Positions 14,036 to 57,000 of a DNA stretch of 64,000 bases are shown here, piece by piece. This stretch comes from Eulemur rufifrons (lineage: Eukaryota > Chordata > Mammalia > Primates > Lemuridae). The translations under genes were made by a program, and so were the position numbers. The notes below the pieces were generated by a model, which saw only the letters and a program-made list of their open reading frames with translations, had not been told where the DNA came from and did not search any database. Location: positions 38,729,501 to 38,793,500 of the forward strand of contig NC_090997.1 of NCBI RefSeq assembly GCF_041146395.1, read 5' to 3'. Every line of letters begins with the position of its first letter. Position 1 is the first letter of the stretch.

Positions 14036-14482
14036 GTATTTTGCAGACAAGAAAACCTTTTATTTTAAACCACAAATAGTCAGCAGGTGGCCACAACTAT
14101 CCATGTTTCATTAAAACCACATAAAACCTAGATACAAAAGCACCACTGATTATTGCTCTAGAAAAACTGCATGAAAAATTCAAATATGCACAATAAAAAC
14201 ACCACAGTATGCACAGGACTAAAATTTTAAAGCAAGTGCATGGAATGCTGAATCAATTTTACACACAGCTTCCAATATTAAATTGATATTTATTTTGTTG
14301 GAGGATGATGGAAATTTCCAAAAAGCATGACTATGAGAGGGTAAAATGTCCATCTTTATATATTTTTGTATGCCAACTAGTAGAGTCCTAAAAAATTAGC
14401 ATTTACAAAATACTTGGTAAAAATAGCTTTTAAAAGTTGTCCCAAGAGATACATAAAATCAACCCCAATTTTTCACGACAAT
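14036..14482 (-). other. HMGN3: HMGN3 3' UTR (probable extent)
   Basis: AT-rich sequence past the stop, without recognisable repeats, ending about 20 bases after an AATAAA at 14064-14059. A nearer AATAAA at 14294-14289 could give a shorter end, and another lies further out at 13880-13875. The 3' end is inferred from these signals only. Confidence 0.5.
14059..14064 (-). terminator. HMGN3: Poly(A) signal AATAAA, likely HMGN3 3' end
   Basis: Minus-strand AATAAA in the context ttaaAATAAAagg, 419 bases after the stop codon and followed by a T-rich stretch. It is the most plausible of three hexamers; the others are at 14289-14294 and 13875-13880. Confidence 0.45.
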
Positions 14483-44858
<30,376 letters not shown>

Positions 44859-45030
44859 AATGACTATGTTGGTGCAGCAAAAAGTAAAGCAACGGGCTGG
44901 AACTGCTGGCACCGCCGCTGGATGCTGCCTCTGCCGCTGCAGCTGCTCACGCGCAGGGCACGGCGTAGCCCGGCCTCTCCGACCTGCACCTCCGCGGCTC
45001 CCTCCCGGGGCCCTCCGCTCGCCTCTCCGC
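44859..45030 (-). other. HMGN3: HMGN3 5' UTR (approximate)
   Basis: GC-rich sequence directly ahead of the start codon with CAG/CGG-rich runs and no ATG on the minus strand. The transcription start cannot be read off. The upper limit is set only by the first CCAAT box at 45035. The frame of the HMGN3 start stays open through this whole stretch and further up to an ATG at 45125-45123. Confidence 0.55.
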
Positions 45031-45034
45031 TGCT

Positions 45035-45039
45035 CCAAT
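45035..45039 (+). promoter_or_regulatory. CCAAT box (NF-Y type), promoter-proximal
   Basis: CCAAT on the plus strand in the context gctCCAATgagg, about 177 bases above the HMGN3 start codon. NF-Y works in either orientation. A second, oppositely oriented CCAAT lies about 36 bases further up. Confidence 0.6.
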
Positions 45040-45070
45040 GAGGAGCCCCGCCAGCCGGCCGCGAGGCCCC

Positions 45071-45075
45071 ATTGG
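45071..45075 (-). promoter_or_regulatory. CCAAT box (NF-Y type), distal partner
   Basis: ATTGG on the plus strand (CCAAT on minus) within ccccATTGGctg. A GC-rich box reading cacgcccacc follows at about 45105-45114 and could bind a Sp/KLF factor. Confidence 0.6.
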
Positions 45076-45865
45076 CTGAAGCAGCGTTCTAAATTCCACG
45101 AGGACACGCCCACCTCCGCGCTCACGGTACGCGCTGTTGTAGTTTCTACTTTACTGAAAAATCTGCCTGGTGACTGAGCATGCCCAGTTCACCTAGTAGC
45201 CCTCAGGTCACACAATTCTGGAGTTTCATTGTTTTGCTGTTCCTTCTTTGGGTTGTGTTAGTCAGAAAAGTGTGCGTCTTAATAGGAAGGAAAAAGAGTA
45301 AGGATGGATACGATAACTTCAAAATGTAAATATATACACAGCAGGTACTTTATACCCATAAAGATTTGTAATGAATGTTACATGATAGAGACCTGTAAAG
45401 AGTGTACTCTGTTCTGGAAGAGTCTAGCAATCTCTAAGGATCTCGGTTTTCCCCTCTAGATATATAATGACAGTAGTACCTAAAATTACTTAGCTAATTT
45501 TCTAAAATCTGTGATTATAAGTTTTATCTTTGAAATGTGTATTCAAATGACACCTGTCTTGCCATGCTTTATGCATAATTTAATATTTCTCAAAGTTCTG
45601 CAAGACATTAAATAGGCATTGCAAAGATACTTCTGGATTTATTCTATGAGAACAGTTTTACCCTGATGCCAAAACCAGTAAAAGATTTCAAAAGAAAAGA
45701 GAGCTACAGACCAATATCCCTCATAAACTCAAACTCAAACTCAACAACTTTAAAAAGATGATACATCATGACCCATGAGGTTTATCTTGAAAATGCAAAG
45801 TTGGTTTACTATCTAAAAATCTATCAATGTAATTACCACAGTGATAGAATAAAGTGGAAAAAGGA

Positions 45866-46189
<324 letters not shown>

Positions 46190-46324
46190 AGGATTGTTTT
46201 AACAGATTCAGGAAAAGCACTAGTGAATGGATAAGCAAATTGTAAACATGTACAATGGAATAGCACTCAACAATAAAAAAGGAACAATATTCCTACATGG
46301 ATAAATATCAAAACCAAAATGATG

Positions 46325-46398
46325 GGCTGCTTTCTGTGCCGCCTTTGGCGGTGCACATGGTAGTCGCTGGAAAATAAAAAATAAAAAATAAATAAAAG
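46325..46398 (+). mobile_element. Retroposed 46-base body of unknown origin with (AAAATA)n tail
   Basis: A GC-rich body at 46325-46370 (starting ggctgctttctgtgccgcct) is followed by an A-rich tail and flanked by AAACCAAAATGATG (46311-46324) and AAACTCCAAAAGGATG (46399-46414), a worn target duplication. The body contains the stem CGCC-TTT-GGCG. It lies inside an L1 relic. I do not recognise the source RNA. Confidence 0.65.
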
Positions 46399-46659
46399 AA
46401 ACTCCAAAAGGATGCATGAAAGAAGTCAAATACAAAAGACCGTACTGAATGATTTTATTTATATGAACTTATAGAAAAAGCAAAATTAGGCAAGGTTAAT
46501 TTCAGAATCATCTTAGAAGGCTAAATACACATCATAGGAAAATGTATTGAAGCCATAAACTACAAACATGGCCAAATATATTTTGATCACACAGAGACTG
46601 CAGATATGTATTAAAAATATCATCAAGCAGTTAATTTTAATACTTCACTTTTTCTTTAT

Positions 46660-47900
46660 TAATTTTCAGTATAAATGAATTGATATCCTAGCAAACTCCA
46701 GAGATGGTAAATGACTCTCTCTTTTGGAACATCTTTAGGAACTGGTGGACTTTTATGTATTTGGTGTGCTTCAGTCTATTGCCTTCATTATTAGTATTTT
46801 TTAATGCTCATATTGCCTCACATTTAATCAATGAGAACCTTTTCAAATTAGTGCCCATGCCCTTTGGACGTGATCCCAATTGATTTGATGTATTTCTTGT
46901 TCTCAAGCATTCAGTGGATGACAATAATATACTCAAAAAAACTAAGACAAAACCAATTCATTGCTTAGAGCTGGATAGAAATGCAGAGGTTGATAATTTT
47001 ACCATTGAAAATAATATTTATAATGAAGATGTTTTAGAAGACAGTTTGCCTAGTGCAAAAATTTGATAGTTTAAAAAAAAACAGTGAAAACCTTTTTGAT
47101 ATGTGTGGGAAGGATACTAGGTACCACTTGAATTATGGATTGGATTGCTGTTTTTCTTTATGGAGATGAAAAGTTGCCACAGCAAAGGTAGTGCTAAGGT
47201 GAATTTTTCCCTTCTGTGATGAAAAGTGACTCACAGAGTTGACTTCTTTGATATTTTTCAAGGCCAAATACTCAGATCAAGAACAGTAAAAAAAATTGTG
47301 AATGTTTTTACTACACATAATAAAATGGCTGTAATGAAATTGAAGTTTGCTAGTTGGGTAAGGAAGGTTGATTGTGAGGAATTTGAATCATGAGAATCTT
47401 TTAGTTCATTTACAAGTGATGAAAGAAAATAACAGCATTGGTTATCTTTCCTTTGATATAGCTTGCACCTGACTGAGCAGTACTCTAGGAAATGGAGTTT
47501 TCTCCCTTGTACCTTCAGTGGCCTTCAAGATCTGGAAAAATCAGCACAGACTTCTGTTGGTGGCCCTGGAGGTAAGAGGAGTAGGCAAAGAATGTGACTG
47601 GGTGGGTCGCTAGAATTCCAGGTTAAGAGATAAAGACACCTGAGCAAAAGTGAACATGCCACATGCAAGAGAGTGAGGAGGTCAAGGTGGTAAGAAGTAA
47701 AGACTCGTTTGTCTATTAATACATTCCACTAAGCATTTCCAATGTTTTGAAATATCAGTCTCTAAGACAGTAAAAGCAGGATGTGTATACTAATCTTAGC
47801 TAAGATAGACAATGAGTGCATTTAGGAAGTTAGTGCCTGAGGCAGAAAGAAAAAAAATTTGTGAACAAACTTCTTTTCCAATTCTAGTTTCTCTCACCTT
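46660..47900. other. Upstream intergenic, possibly decayed repeat or pseudogene
   Basis: 46770-46930 reads like an ancient repeat. About 46935-47400 has coding-like but broken frames on the plus strand, for example ELDRNAEVDNFTIENNIYNE followed soon by a stop. The source was not identified. Confidence 0.3.
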
Positions 47901-48171
47901 CTTTCCTACTCAAAACTGTTGGAACTGTACACCTACTCCAGTATTTTCAAACAGCAGGGCAAAACCATTTGTAGTGTTATAACTATTCTTAAGGAAAAGA
48001 CAGAAAGGATTCAGAGAGAGAGAGAGGAGAAGGGCGATGAAGCAAGAAAAGCAAAGAAAGGGGCAAACACAGAAAATATCAGAGTGCATTTCACATGGTA
48101 AAGGTAAATAATGTTTCATAAAATGATTGTTTCCGTTTTCCATATGTGCTCATATAAACACACAGCACACA

Positions 48172-48185
48172 TATATGTGTGTATG

Positions 48186-48218
<33 letters not shown>

Positions 48219-48220
48219 TG
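48172..48220 (+). repeat. (TG)n microsatellite
   Basis: A run of about 14 TG units at 48191-48218, preceded by a tatatgtgtgtatg segment. Probably polymorphic. Confidence 0.9.
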
Positions 48221-48374
48221 TATTGTGATATGAAATATATTTTAGTACAGGTCTTGATCAAAAAAATTTAAAGCTGTTACACAGCGCTAATGATTCTAAT
48301 GGATCTTTGAGGCTCCAACAATTTGTCTCCGGAAGAAAGGTGCTTAATCTTTAAATCTTGGAAGGAAATTTTGA

Positions 48375-48770
<396 letters not shown>

Positions 48771-50944
48771 CTCTCCTTCCCTTTTTTGAGCAGACACCGG
48801 CAGGGTCCCTTAGGCTTTTGCTCCAATGACAAACTGCTGGAGAAATCAGATCTAGAATCTATATATTGTTGCTTCTGATAGATCTATAATTCCAGACTAA
48901 GTTACTGTTCTTCAGTAAATAGGCCAAAGGATTCCAAGGTGAAGAATTCAGGAGTGTAGCAAGACAACATCAAAAACAACAAATAAGAGGTGGCAGAAGA
49001 ATACTGTTTTGTTTGTATTTTTACCAATCAAGTCTCTAATATGATTGAATGCTAATTTTTGAGAAGACCAACGTTAGTTTTTACAAAGCAGCCAGGGGAG
49101 TCCAAGAACTACTGGTCCCAAGTCCCATGAGCTGCCTGATAATAATGCAGAGCCCCAGAACGCAGCTCCAACATACTGAATGAATCCTGGATGGCTGGGC
49201 CTGGGAATCTGCATTTCAAAACAAGTTTCTCACATGATTTTTACACTAGAATTGGAAAATTGTAGACTAGGCCTTTGCTCTCAGTAAGTATTTGCTGAAT
49301 GCTGGTACTTAGAGTCTGATGCTGGATACCCATAAAAACTTCATAACATGCTTCCAAATCAAGAGCATAATTCTGTGGGTGAAACCCTCCCCCAAAGACT
49401 CCGCCTTGAGTTTAGGCTCCATCTCTCCTCACTTTCAGTTTTGCTGGGCACTACGTGCTTATTTCACATTCTTTTTTCTCTTCTCTAGTTGCAAGGAGCC
49501 TGAAGGGTGATTTTAAAACCTCACACATCCAGATATCTAGAAAAGCACCTCCTTTATCTTCCCAGGCACCACTCTGGGCAGCTCCTTGGGCTCCTTCAAG
49601 TTGACAATCCCTGACCCCATATCTTCTAAAGGAGCCTAACCTTAGCCAAAGCCCCACAAGCCACACCCTTTCAAGGTTTTATTTAACGTTATGTCAATGA
49701 TTGTACAAGCATACCTTGTAACTGCATTAACAGCAAGTGGGGCCACAGCATGTGGTGACCTTCCAACAGGAACCCACTCTTTGTTGTCCCAGTCTTCCAT
49801 CAAATTTAATCTCTGTGCAGATTCTTTACCCCAGGTATGGTTTGCTCAGCTTTCCCACCTCCAGTCCTTTTTGGGTTCAACCTCTGTGCTATTTACCTTT
49901 CTTTCTTCTTGCTGCTGCCCCTTAAACTCATAGGAGTGTGATTAATTTGCTCTTTGTGGCTCCCAAATGACTATTTGAGGATGAATTAGGCATGCTCAGT
50001 GGCTAGAACCAAGGATTAGGCTGTGTTCGTTTAGCCATTCCTTTCTGTTAGATTGTTAGCATGGCCAGTGCCAAGAGCCATCCAGGTTCAAGGAGGCGAA
50101 AGTTAAGGGAAAGAAATCCCCAACGTTCATGCCGAGGACACAGCAAAGCAAGGACTCATACCACCCCCTTAGGGAAAAAGCCACAACTTCAAGGTGCCAA
50201 AGACCAGATTCAGGTTGTTGCAGAGCTCTCGGGCTGAGTTCCACATTCTTGCAGACTACTGTCAGTGCCAGTACACTCTCAACCAGGACCACACCCTGCC
50301 CTCTAAGCTGGTGATCTTGGCTACCCATTTCTGATGTCTTCTGCATTTCTTTCAAATCTCAAAACCCCTGGGAGCTTGTAAGAAACATCCAGCAGCCTCG
50401 TCCCTGTCACTACTCACATTGGTCCTGCCTTTCAGGACAGATCATGAGATTTTCCTTTTTTCGATGACAGCAAGAAAAATCCAGGTTTAGGGAAATAGGA
50501 GTCAAATGAATCATTCTGGAAAATACCATATAGCAACTGGAGATGATTTTCAAGTTAGCTTGATTAATAACTGTTCTAAATCTCAAGCACTAGGTAAGAG
50601 TTAACAGAGGCAATAAAATGAGTTTGGCCAGGTCAGAATGAATTCTAGCCACAAGGCAATAAATTTTTACCTAGCAGTGGAAAACTAGCCTGGAAATGTG
50701 CCATAATCTTCAAGGCTGCGTATAAGCATAAGGTTTTTAAAACATGGGATCGTGCTATTCGCACAGAAAGGCCCTCGTCCTTTAAACGCTTTTCATTCTC
50801 TCTTCTACTTTTGCTCTCTGGAATCTTAAGCAAATAAGTTTTTTCTTTTTCTTTTTTCCTGAATAATCCAATTTACCTTTGTACATGTCATGAATTTTTT
50901 AAAAATTTAATTTTAAACATTTTTAAAATAGATACTTATCAAAA

Positions 50945-51060
50945 AGTCCTGAATTTGCAGTCATAGGCCTGAATTCAAATCCCAGCTCATTGAGCTATCA
51001 TCACATTACTCAACTTTGAATCCTGGTTTCCTTGTTGCAAAATGAAGAAAATAATGTTTA
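50945..51060 (+). repeat. MIR relic
   Basis: cctgaattcaaatcccagct and tggtttccttgttgcaaaat resemble the first half of MIR. Confidence 0.6.
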
Positions 51061-51079
51061 TCCGAGGCAGATCCTGCCA

Positions 51080-52745
51080 GTTATCTACCCAGTATGCACA
51101 CTAGTCTTCTTCCTACTAACAGAATTCTGATTTTGGCAATAGGCTAGGCCTCGCCAAAGCAAAACAAAACAAACAAAGCCTCTAGTTCCCCAGCTCCCTG
51201 CCAGGAATAGACGTTGCTATGTGACACCATTTAGGCTAACAAATGTATGCGGAAGTCATGAGGGGGTAGTGTAAATACCAGCAAATAATAACCAGGCAGA
51301 CCCAGCCAGGCAGCTGCCTTTTGCCCTTGCTCCTCCCCTTCCTTCCATCCTGGAAGTTGCTATAATATCAATGTCTGGAAGTAGAAAAGCCATCTTATGT
51401 GCATCAAGAGAGGGCCCCAAGTTAAGGATGAAAGAGTAGAAAGACAGGCCTCTGAGTCTCTGTATTGGAGCTAGATAGCTCAGCTATAGTCTACTTTTTA
51501 TGTATGGAAAGTAACACCATGTTTGATCAAGCTGCTGTAGGTGGGTGTCTGTGACGTGCAGCTGAATACGATCCCTAACTGATGCACTGCTTCGTGGAAT
51601 TGGTGTGAAAATTGAAGCTGATAAACTACCAAACTCCGGGAATGCACATATGCCTGAAGGATGGTACTTAACATATTTTGTTTGAAGCAAGTATATTATA
51701 TTCCCCCAAAGATGATAAAAGAGAGCACAGAAAATTTTAACTTTTCCTGAATCCCTAAGGGCCTGATTATAAACATTTAGTGTAAACGTCTTAAAATGAC
51801 TTTGAAGTAGGCAGGGATAAAAATGATTTAAAAAGCATTTTATTGTTGCCATAGAATATGGTGCCCTACATATGGCCTATTGCTGTACTTTAAGGATGGA
51901 AGTGCTGGGTTGCTGCTCAACTCCCTCTTTGCTGTAGTCTGCCTCACCATACTGTGAATGCTGGAGTCTCCACTGCAGCTTGGGTTCCGTGTGTGATGTG
52001 CATTTGGCTAATCAGATGCACTAGCGTGAGATTTGGAAAGTGGAGATTGGGAAGACGCCACACTTTTGCTACATCTGCTGTGTCTGCTGCTTCCTGTTTT
52101 TCCCACAACAACATCAGCAAAGATCTCAGGGCACTAGCTCTGTGAATTTTGAGAGTCAGATCTGGCCTGCATTTATGCTGTAGGCATGGACTGTAGCAGG
52201 TATTGTGTGGTCTGGAACTGGCAATGATAGTGGCTTCCTGATTGAGAAAGTGTTTTTATTCTTGTAGTGTCCTGATACTAGTGGATTCCTGATTGCAGAA
52301 GCAGCACAGCTCCTTTCATGACTTTGTTCTGAGTGTGACTTTGGCAAACTTTTCTGAAAGTTCAACGTAGAGTCTGTTTCTTTAGTCCTCCCAACTATCC
52401 CATAAGCTATCGAATCTTTGAATTTTCCTTCTTAAATTAGAGTTCTGTTCTATTCTGTTCAGGGTTCTGTTCTCTGCAATTGAATCCAGACCTACAGAGC
52501 TTCTTTTACTGTTGCTAACCAGATATTTCCAGCTTTAAGAGGCATGCTCTCTTCCCAATGGAGCTGTGATTATGGAAACAGATGTTGAGATGGAGATTGC
52601 CTATGTATGGCCTTGAGTGACTACAGTGACGAGTCTTTTGAAGACTCCTCCAATGGACATGCAGTACAAGTGAAAATAAACCTTTTATTTAAGCTACTGA
52701 GATTTGGGGGAAATTTGTTACCACAGGATTATCCTGAAATGACAT
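51080..52745 (+). repeat. Ancient interspersed repeat, family unassigned
   Basis: The left part has the phrase gttgctatgtgacaccattt and the right end has taagctactgagatttgggg followed by tttgttaccacaggattatc, an order I recall from an old MER/LTR-class repeat. The middle (51480-52400) may be separate sequence. Confidence 0.35.
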
Positions 52746-52944
52746 AGAACTTAGAGCCTAAGAGCTGAGTGCTGCTTGAATAATAAAATACACTGAAATA
52801 TGTGTCATCGACTTAACAGCTGGTCAGAGGGAATCAAGGAAACTATTACTGAAGTCTGGGGGAATGGAAATCCTTTTTGTTTAGTAATGAAATATTTGGT
52901 AAAACTGTTGCCTGTGGTAAATTGGAAGGCAAAAGACATATCTA

Positions 52945-52980
52945 TTCAGTCTGAGATGTAAGGGAAAGAAAATAAAAAAA
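52945..52980 (+). mobile_element. Possible short tailed retroinsertion
   Basis: AAAAGACATATCTA (52931-52944) and AAAAGACATCTCTA (52981-52994) match at 13 of 14 bases and flank 36 bases ending in an A-rich run. It might be a chance repeat. Confidence 0.4.
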
Positions 52981-54324
52981 AAAAGACATCTCTAACTTCA
53001 GGGAGGAGATTGAAAACAGATTATTACTGCTTATTGGTTGCTATTAGCTGCATTTGACATGATATTGTAAGAAAGAGATAGGTTCAGAGAGAGTTGTCAG
53101 TTTATAAGGATAAATAAGAGAGACTAGAGAGTCTACAAATTCAAGGATTTGTAAGGTTGGAAAAGGCAACTTCTTCTCAACCCAAACAATGAAAGATAAA
53201 ATTGATCCTTTGAGCAACAAAGACCTCTTAGAATTCAGCTTTGAAGCAAGTTTCAGATCACTGATCATGGATTAGGGTGTGGTGTCCAATGGCTCAAAAT
53301 AACTTAGGTTGGTTTAGGGGAAAAGGTGTAGCTCTCACTGCTAGGCTCAGGGAACCCAATTGATGTGGGGAGGAGAAAGAGGAGGACGAAGAGGGAGAGA
53401 GAACAGAGAAGCAGTGGGCCAAGAGAGCACAGAAATATGTCTAGAAAGGAAGCATGAGAGTAGGTAAGAAGTCAACTAAGTTTAATTTTGTAAGATACTT
53501 TTACTGCTAAAAAAGGCTCCTACCTGGATTGAATGTGATTGTAACTATTTGAGACTTAAGATGACTCTTGGACTCTACCATTTATAGGCAAAAAGTAGGC
53601 TAGGAAAGCTGTTCAATTTCTAAGGCAGACATATTCTTCAATGGCTACCTTAGACAAGGCCAAAAGAGGACCTTCCCAAAGGGAGAATCCAAGAATCATC
53701 TTCCATGTCTAGGAAGGACAGGGGAGCCCTTCCTAGACAACCCACATGGAGCCTATTCAGGGGACATTTCACACCTCATGGTTAGGGAGTTTAAAACTTC
53801 TGCCTAGTCTAACATCAAAATTGTTTCAGGCCAATGACTGCGATGTCTTTTCCATTCTTCCTATTTTTAATGTGTTTTTTGAAGTTATCCTGACTCTATT
53901 CTAATACTCGATGTGCGTGTGTGAGTGTTTGGAGGGCAGGTCTCTGGATCAAGAGAAGATACACCTGGACCTATTGTAGAGGCTATTTGCACATTATCCC
54001 CTGACATAAAGACTACCATGCATCCCAGATATCCTGGGCTTTGAGGTTGATGCCATCACTGAGACTTTTCAGTTATCTTCCCTTGGAAGAAAGTGAGTGG
54101 CTGCATTTTGTATGCAGGAAGGAGGGAAGACTCTAATAATCATTAGTACTATTCACCAACTGTTTCTGCTTTACTCCTTCATGATAGGATTGTACTTCTC
54201 CTCCCTCTCTTTTATTTTTTATTGTTTTTTAAAATATGATTTTATGAGGTATAAATGCAATTTTGTTACATGTGTAGATTGTGTAATGTTCAAGGTAGAG
54301 CTCTTAGCGTACTCATCACCCAAA

Positions 54325-54825
54325 TGTAACTGAGGTAAAGGTCTGAAAAAGGGCAATGAAATGTTTTACAAGTTGTCTCTTTAGAACCCCCCACCCTTTT
54401 GGGGAATTAAAACCTGCATTCCTTCCCGAGGCCAGTAATCAAAGGGGCAGAAAAATGTTCTTTCCTGTTTGTTTCCTAGTATCTTAAACCACAGGAGATG
54501 GCTCAACAGAATTGTCTGGACAAGGGTCACAAAATCATAGTCATTGGGGATAAGGTCAACCAAAACCACCAATTATAGTTAAACAACAATAGCCCGAAGC
54601 CATGATACTGGTCATATAGACCTGAGCACAACTGCCAAAAACTCCCCTCTAAAAAGCCCTGTATTTCTGCTGAAAGACAAGATGGCAGTCTTTTGAGACA
54701 CTATTCGACCACCCTCCTCATTTGCCAGCAAGTTAATAAACTTCTCCCTCCTTTTCCTCAAACCATTTGTCCTCATTCATTCTCATGATTAGTCCTTGGG
54801 GACAAATACTGAACTTTCAATAACA
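54325..54825 (+). mobile_element. Solo LTR of an endogenous retrovirus (ERV1/gamma type)
   Basis: A 501-bp element with retroviral LTR ends TGTAAC…AATAACA and a 4-bp direct duplication CAAA at 54321-54324 and 54826-54829, the size made by ERV1 integrases. An AATAAA sits at 54736-54741 followed by a CT-rich stretch, so the LTR reads on the plus strand. L1 sequence continues on both sides. No viral coding sequence is present. Confidence 0.85.
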
Positions 54826-55411
54826 CAAATAATGTACATTGTACCCATTAAGTCATTTCTCATCATCCACCCCCTCCCACACCCTAACCCTTCTGAGTCT
54901 CCATTGCCTATTCATTCCACTCTCTATGTCCATGTATACACATTTTTAGCACCCATTTATGAGTGAGGACATGTGATATTTGTCTTTGTGTGTCTGGCTT
55001 GTATCGCTTAAGATAATATCCTCCCATTCCATCCATGTTACTGTATAAGACATGATTTCTTTCTTTTTATGGCTGAATCATATTCCCATTGTGTATACAT
55101 GGTACATTTTATTTAGTCAGTCATCCACTGATGGGCACATAGGTTAATTCCATATCTTTGCTCTTGTCAATAAACATACAAATGCAGGTATCTTTTTGAT
55201 ATATTAATTTCATTTCCTTTGGGTAGATATACAGTAGTGGCACTGCTGGATCAAATGGTAGTTCTATTTTTAGTTCTTTGAGAAATCTCCATACTGTTTT
55301 CCACAGAGGTTATACTAATTTATATTCCCACCAATAGTGTATAAGCATTCCTTTTTCTCTGCATCATCACCAACATCTGTTGTTTTTTGTCTTTTTAATA
55401 ATAGCCATTCT

Positions 55412-55582
55412 TGGGCCTAGCATGGTGGCTCATGCCTGTAATACTAGCACTTTGGGAGGCCATGCCAGGAGGATTGCTTGAGCCCAGGAGTTCAAGGCCA
55501 TAGTGAACCATGACTGTGCCACTGCACTCCAGCCTGGGCAACAGAGTGAGACTCCATCTCTAATAATGATATTAATAATAAT
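55412..55582 (+). mobile_element. Alu-related 7SL monomer (FLAM/FRAM-like) inside an antisense L1
   Basis: About 155 bases that begin like an Alu left arm and end like an Alu right arm, followed by an (AAT)n tail. Flanks AATAATAGCCATTCT (55397-55411) and AATAATGGCCATTCT (55583-55597) match at 14 of 15 bases. It could also be a dimeric Alu with an internal deletion. Confidence 0.75.
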
Positions 55583-56204
55583 AATAATGGCCATTCTGAC
55601 TGGTGTAAAGTGATATGTCATGGTTGTTTTAATTTGAATTTCTCTGATGGTTAGTGATGTTGAGCATTTTTCATATACCTGTTGGCCATTTATATGTCTT
55701 CTTTTGAAAAATGTCTATTCATGTCCTTTGTGCACTTTTTTTTTTGTTTGTTTATTTCTTTATTTTCTTTTCTCTGCAACAACTGAAGGAAATTTGTGCA
55801 TTTTTCAATGGGATTATTTGGGGGTTTTTTGTTGAGTTGTTTGAGTTATCTGTAACTTCTGGATATTAGTCCCCTGTTGTATGAATAGCTTGCAAATATT
55901 TTATCCTATTCTGAAGGTTGTCTGTTCACTCTGTTGATTATTTCTTTTGCTGTGCAGAAGCTTTTTAGTTTAGTTAAGTCTGATTTGTCTATTTTTGTTT
56001 TTGTTGCCTGTGCTTTTGAGGTCTTAGTCATAAATTCTTTGCCTAGACCAATGTCCAGAAGAGTTTTCCTTAGGTTTTCTTCCAGTATTTTTGTAGTATG
56101 GGGTCTTATGTTTAAGTTTTTAATCCATTTTGAGTTGATTTTTGCATATGGTGAGAGATAAGGATCCAGTTTCATTCTTCTGCAACATGACTATCCAATT
56201 TATC

Positions 56205-57000
56205 CAGCAGCTCCTCCACCAACTCCTCTTTTAAAGTTAGGCATAAATATATAACTTGTTTTGGCTAATTAAATGTGCACAGAAGTGATGTGTGTCTTTT
56301 TTGAACACCATTTTTTATTGCTGTAAAAATATATAACATAAAATTTACTGTTTTAACCATTTTTTAAGTGTATAGTTCGGTAGTGTTAAGTACACAACAT
56401 TGTTGTGAAACAGATCTCTGGAACTTTTTAATCTTGCAAAACTAAAACTTTATACCTATCAAACAATTCCCCTTTCCCCATGCCCTAGTCCCTGGTAACT
56501 TTCTGTATTTACGAATTTGACTGTTCCATGTCCCTCATACGAGTGGACTCATTCAGTATTTGTTTTTGTTTTTGTTTTGATTGGCTTATTTCACTTGGCA
56601 AAATGTCTTCAAGGTCTATCCATGTTGCAGTATGTGAGAGGATTTCCTTCCTGTTTTAAGGCTGAATAATATTCCATTGTATGGATATACCACATTTTAT
56701 TTATCCATTCATCCATCAATAGACATTTATGTTGCTTCTATCTCTTGCCTATTGTGAATTGTGCTGCTATTCTAAGCATCATCATTAAGAGCAAGTCTGT
56801 GATTCACCATATTCCCTTTTTCCTGCTGCCTTGAGTAAGGAAGCACATACCAAGATGATCTTCTCTCAGCCTGGGTCCTTCAATTATTAAAACAAGCAGA
56901 GCTCCTGGCTGACCCAAGATGGACATGGAGAGTGAGTGAGATATAAGCTTTTGTTATTTTAAGACACTAAGATTTTGGGGTCCTTTTCTTTCCCTGGTGA
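56205..57000 (+). repeat. Ancient interspersed repeat split by an L1
   Basis: 56255-56300 (ggctaattaaatgtgcacag) and 56940-56985 (ttttaagacactaagatttt) are the two parts of the same kind of repeat as at 51080-52745, with an L1M relic (56305-56790) between them. Confidence 0.35.
56305..56790 (-). mobile_element. L1M relic, minus strand
   Basis: Plus-strand ataacataaaatttactgtt, ggctgaataatattccattg and atccattcatccatcaatag are the complement of an old L1 3' end. It appears to be inserted in an older element whose halves lie at about 56205-56300 and 56795-57000. Confidence 0.75.

Larger units (their letters stand above)
54190..56200 (-). mobile_element. L1 relic, minus strand, broken by an LTR and an Alu monomer
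   Basis: Runs from the 3' UTR (left) into ORF2 (right) on the minus strand. 56175-55906 still reads like L1 ORF2 ([20 protein letters not shown], then [21 protein letters not shown] in overlapping short form). A solo LTR (54325-54825) and a 7SL monomer (55412-55582) interrupt it. Confidence 0.88.

Noticed and set aside
52000..52150. Cysteine-rich frame (positions 51954-52145) as a small secreted protein
   Set aside because: No signal peptide, no neighbouring exon signals and no conservation evidence. It lies inside an old repeat-like region.
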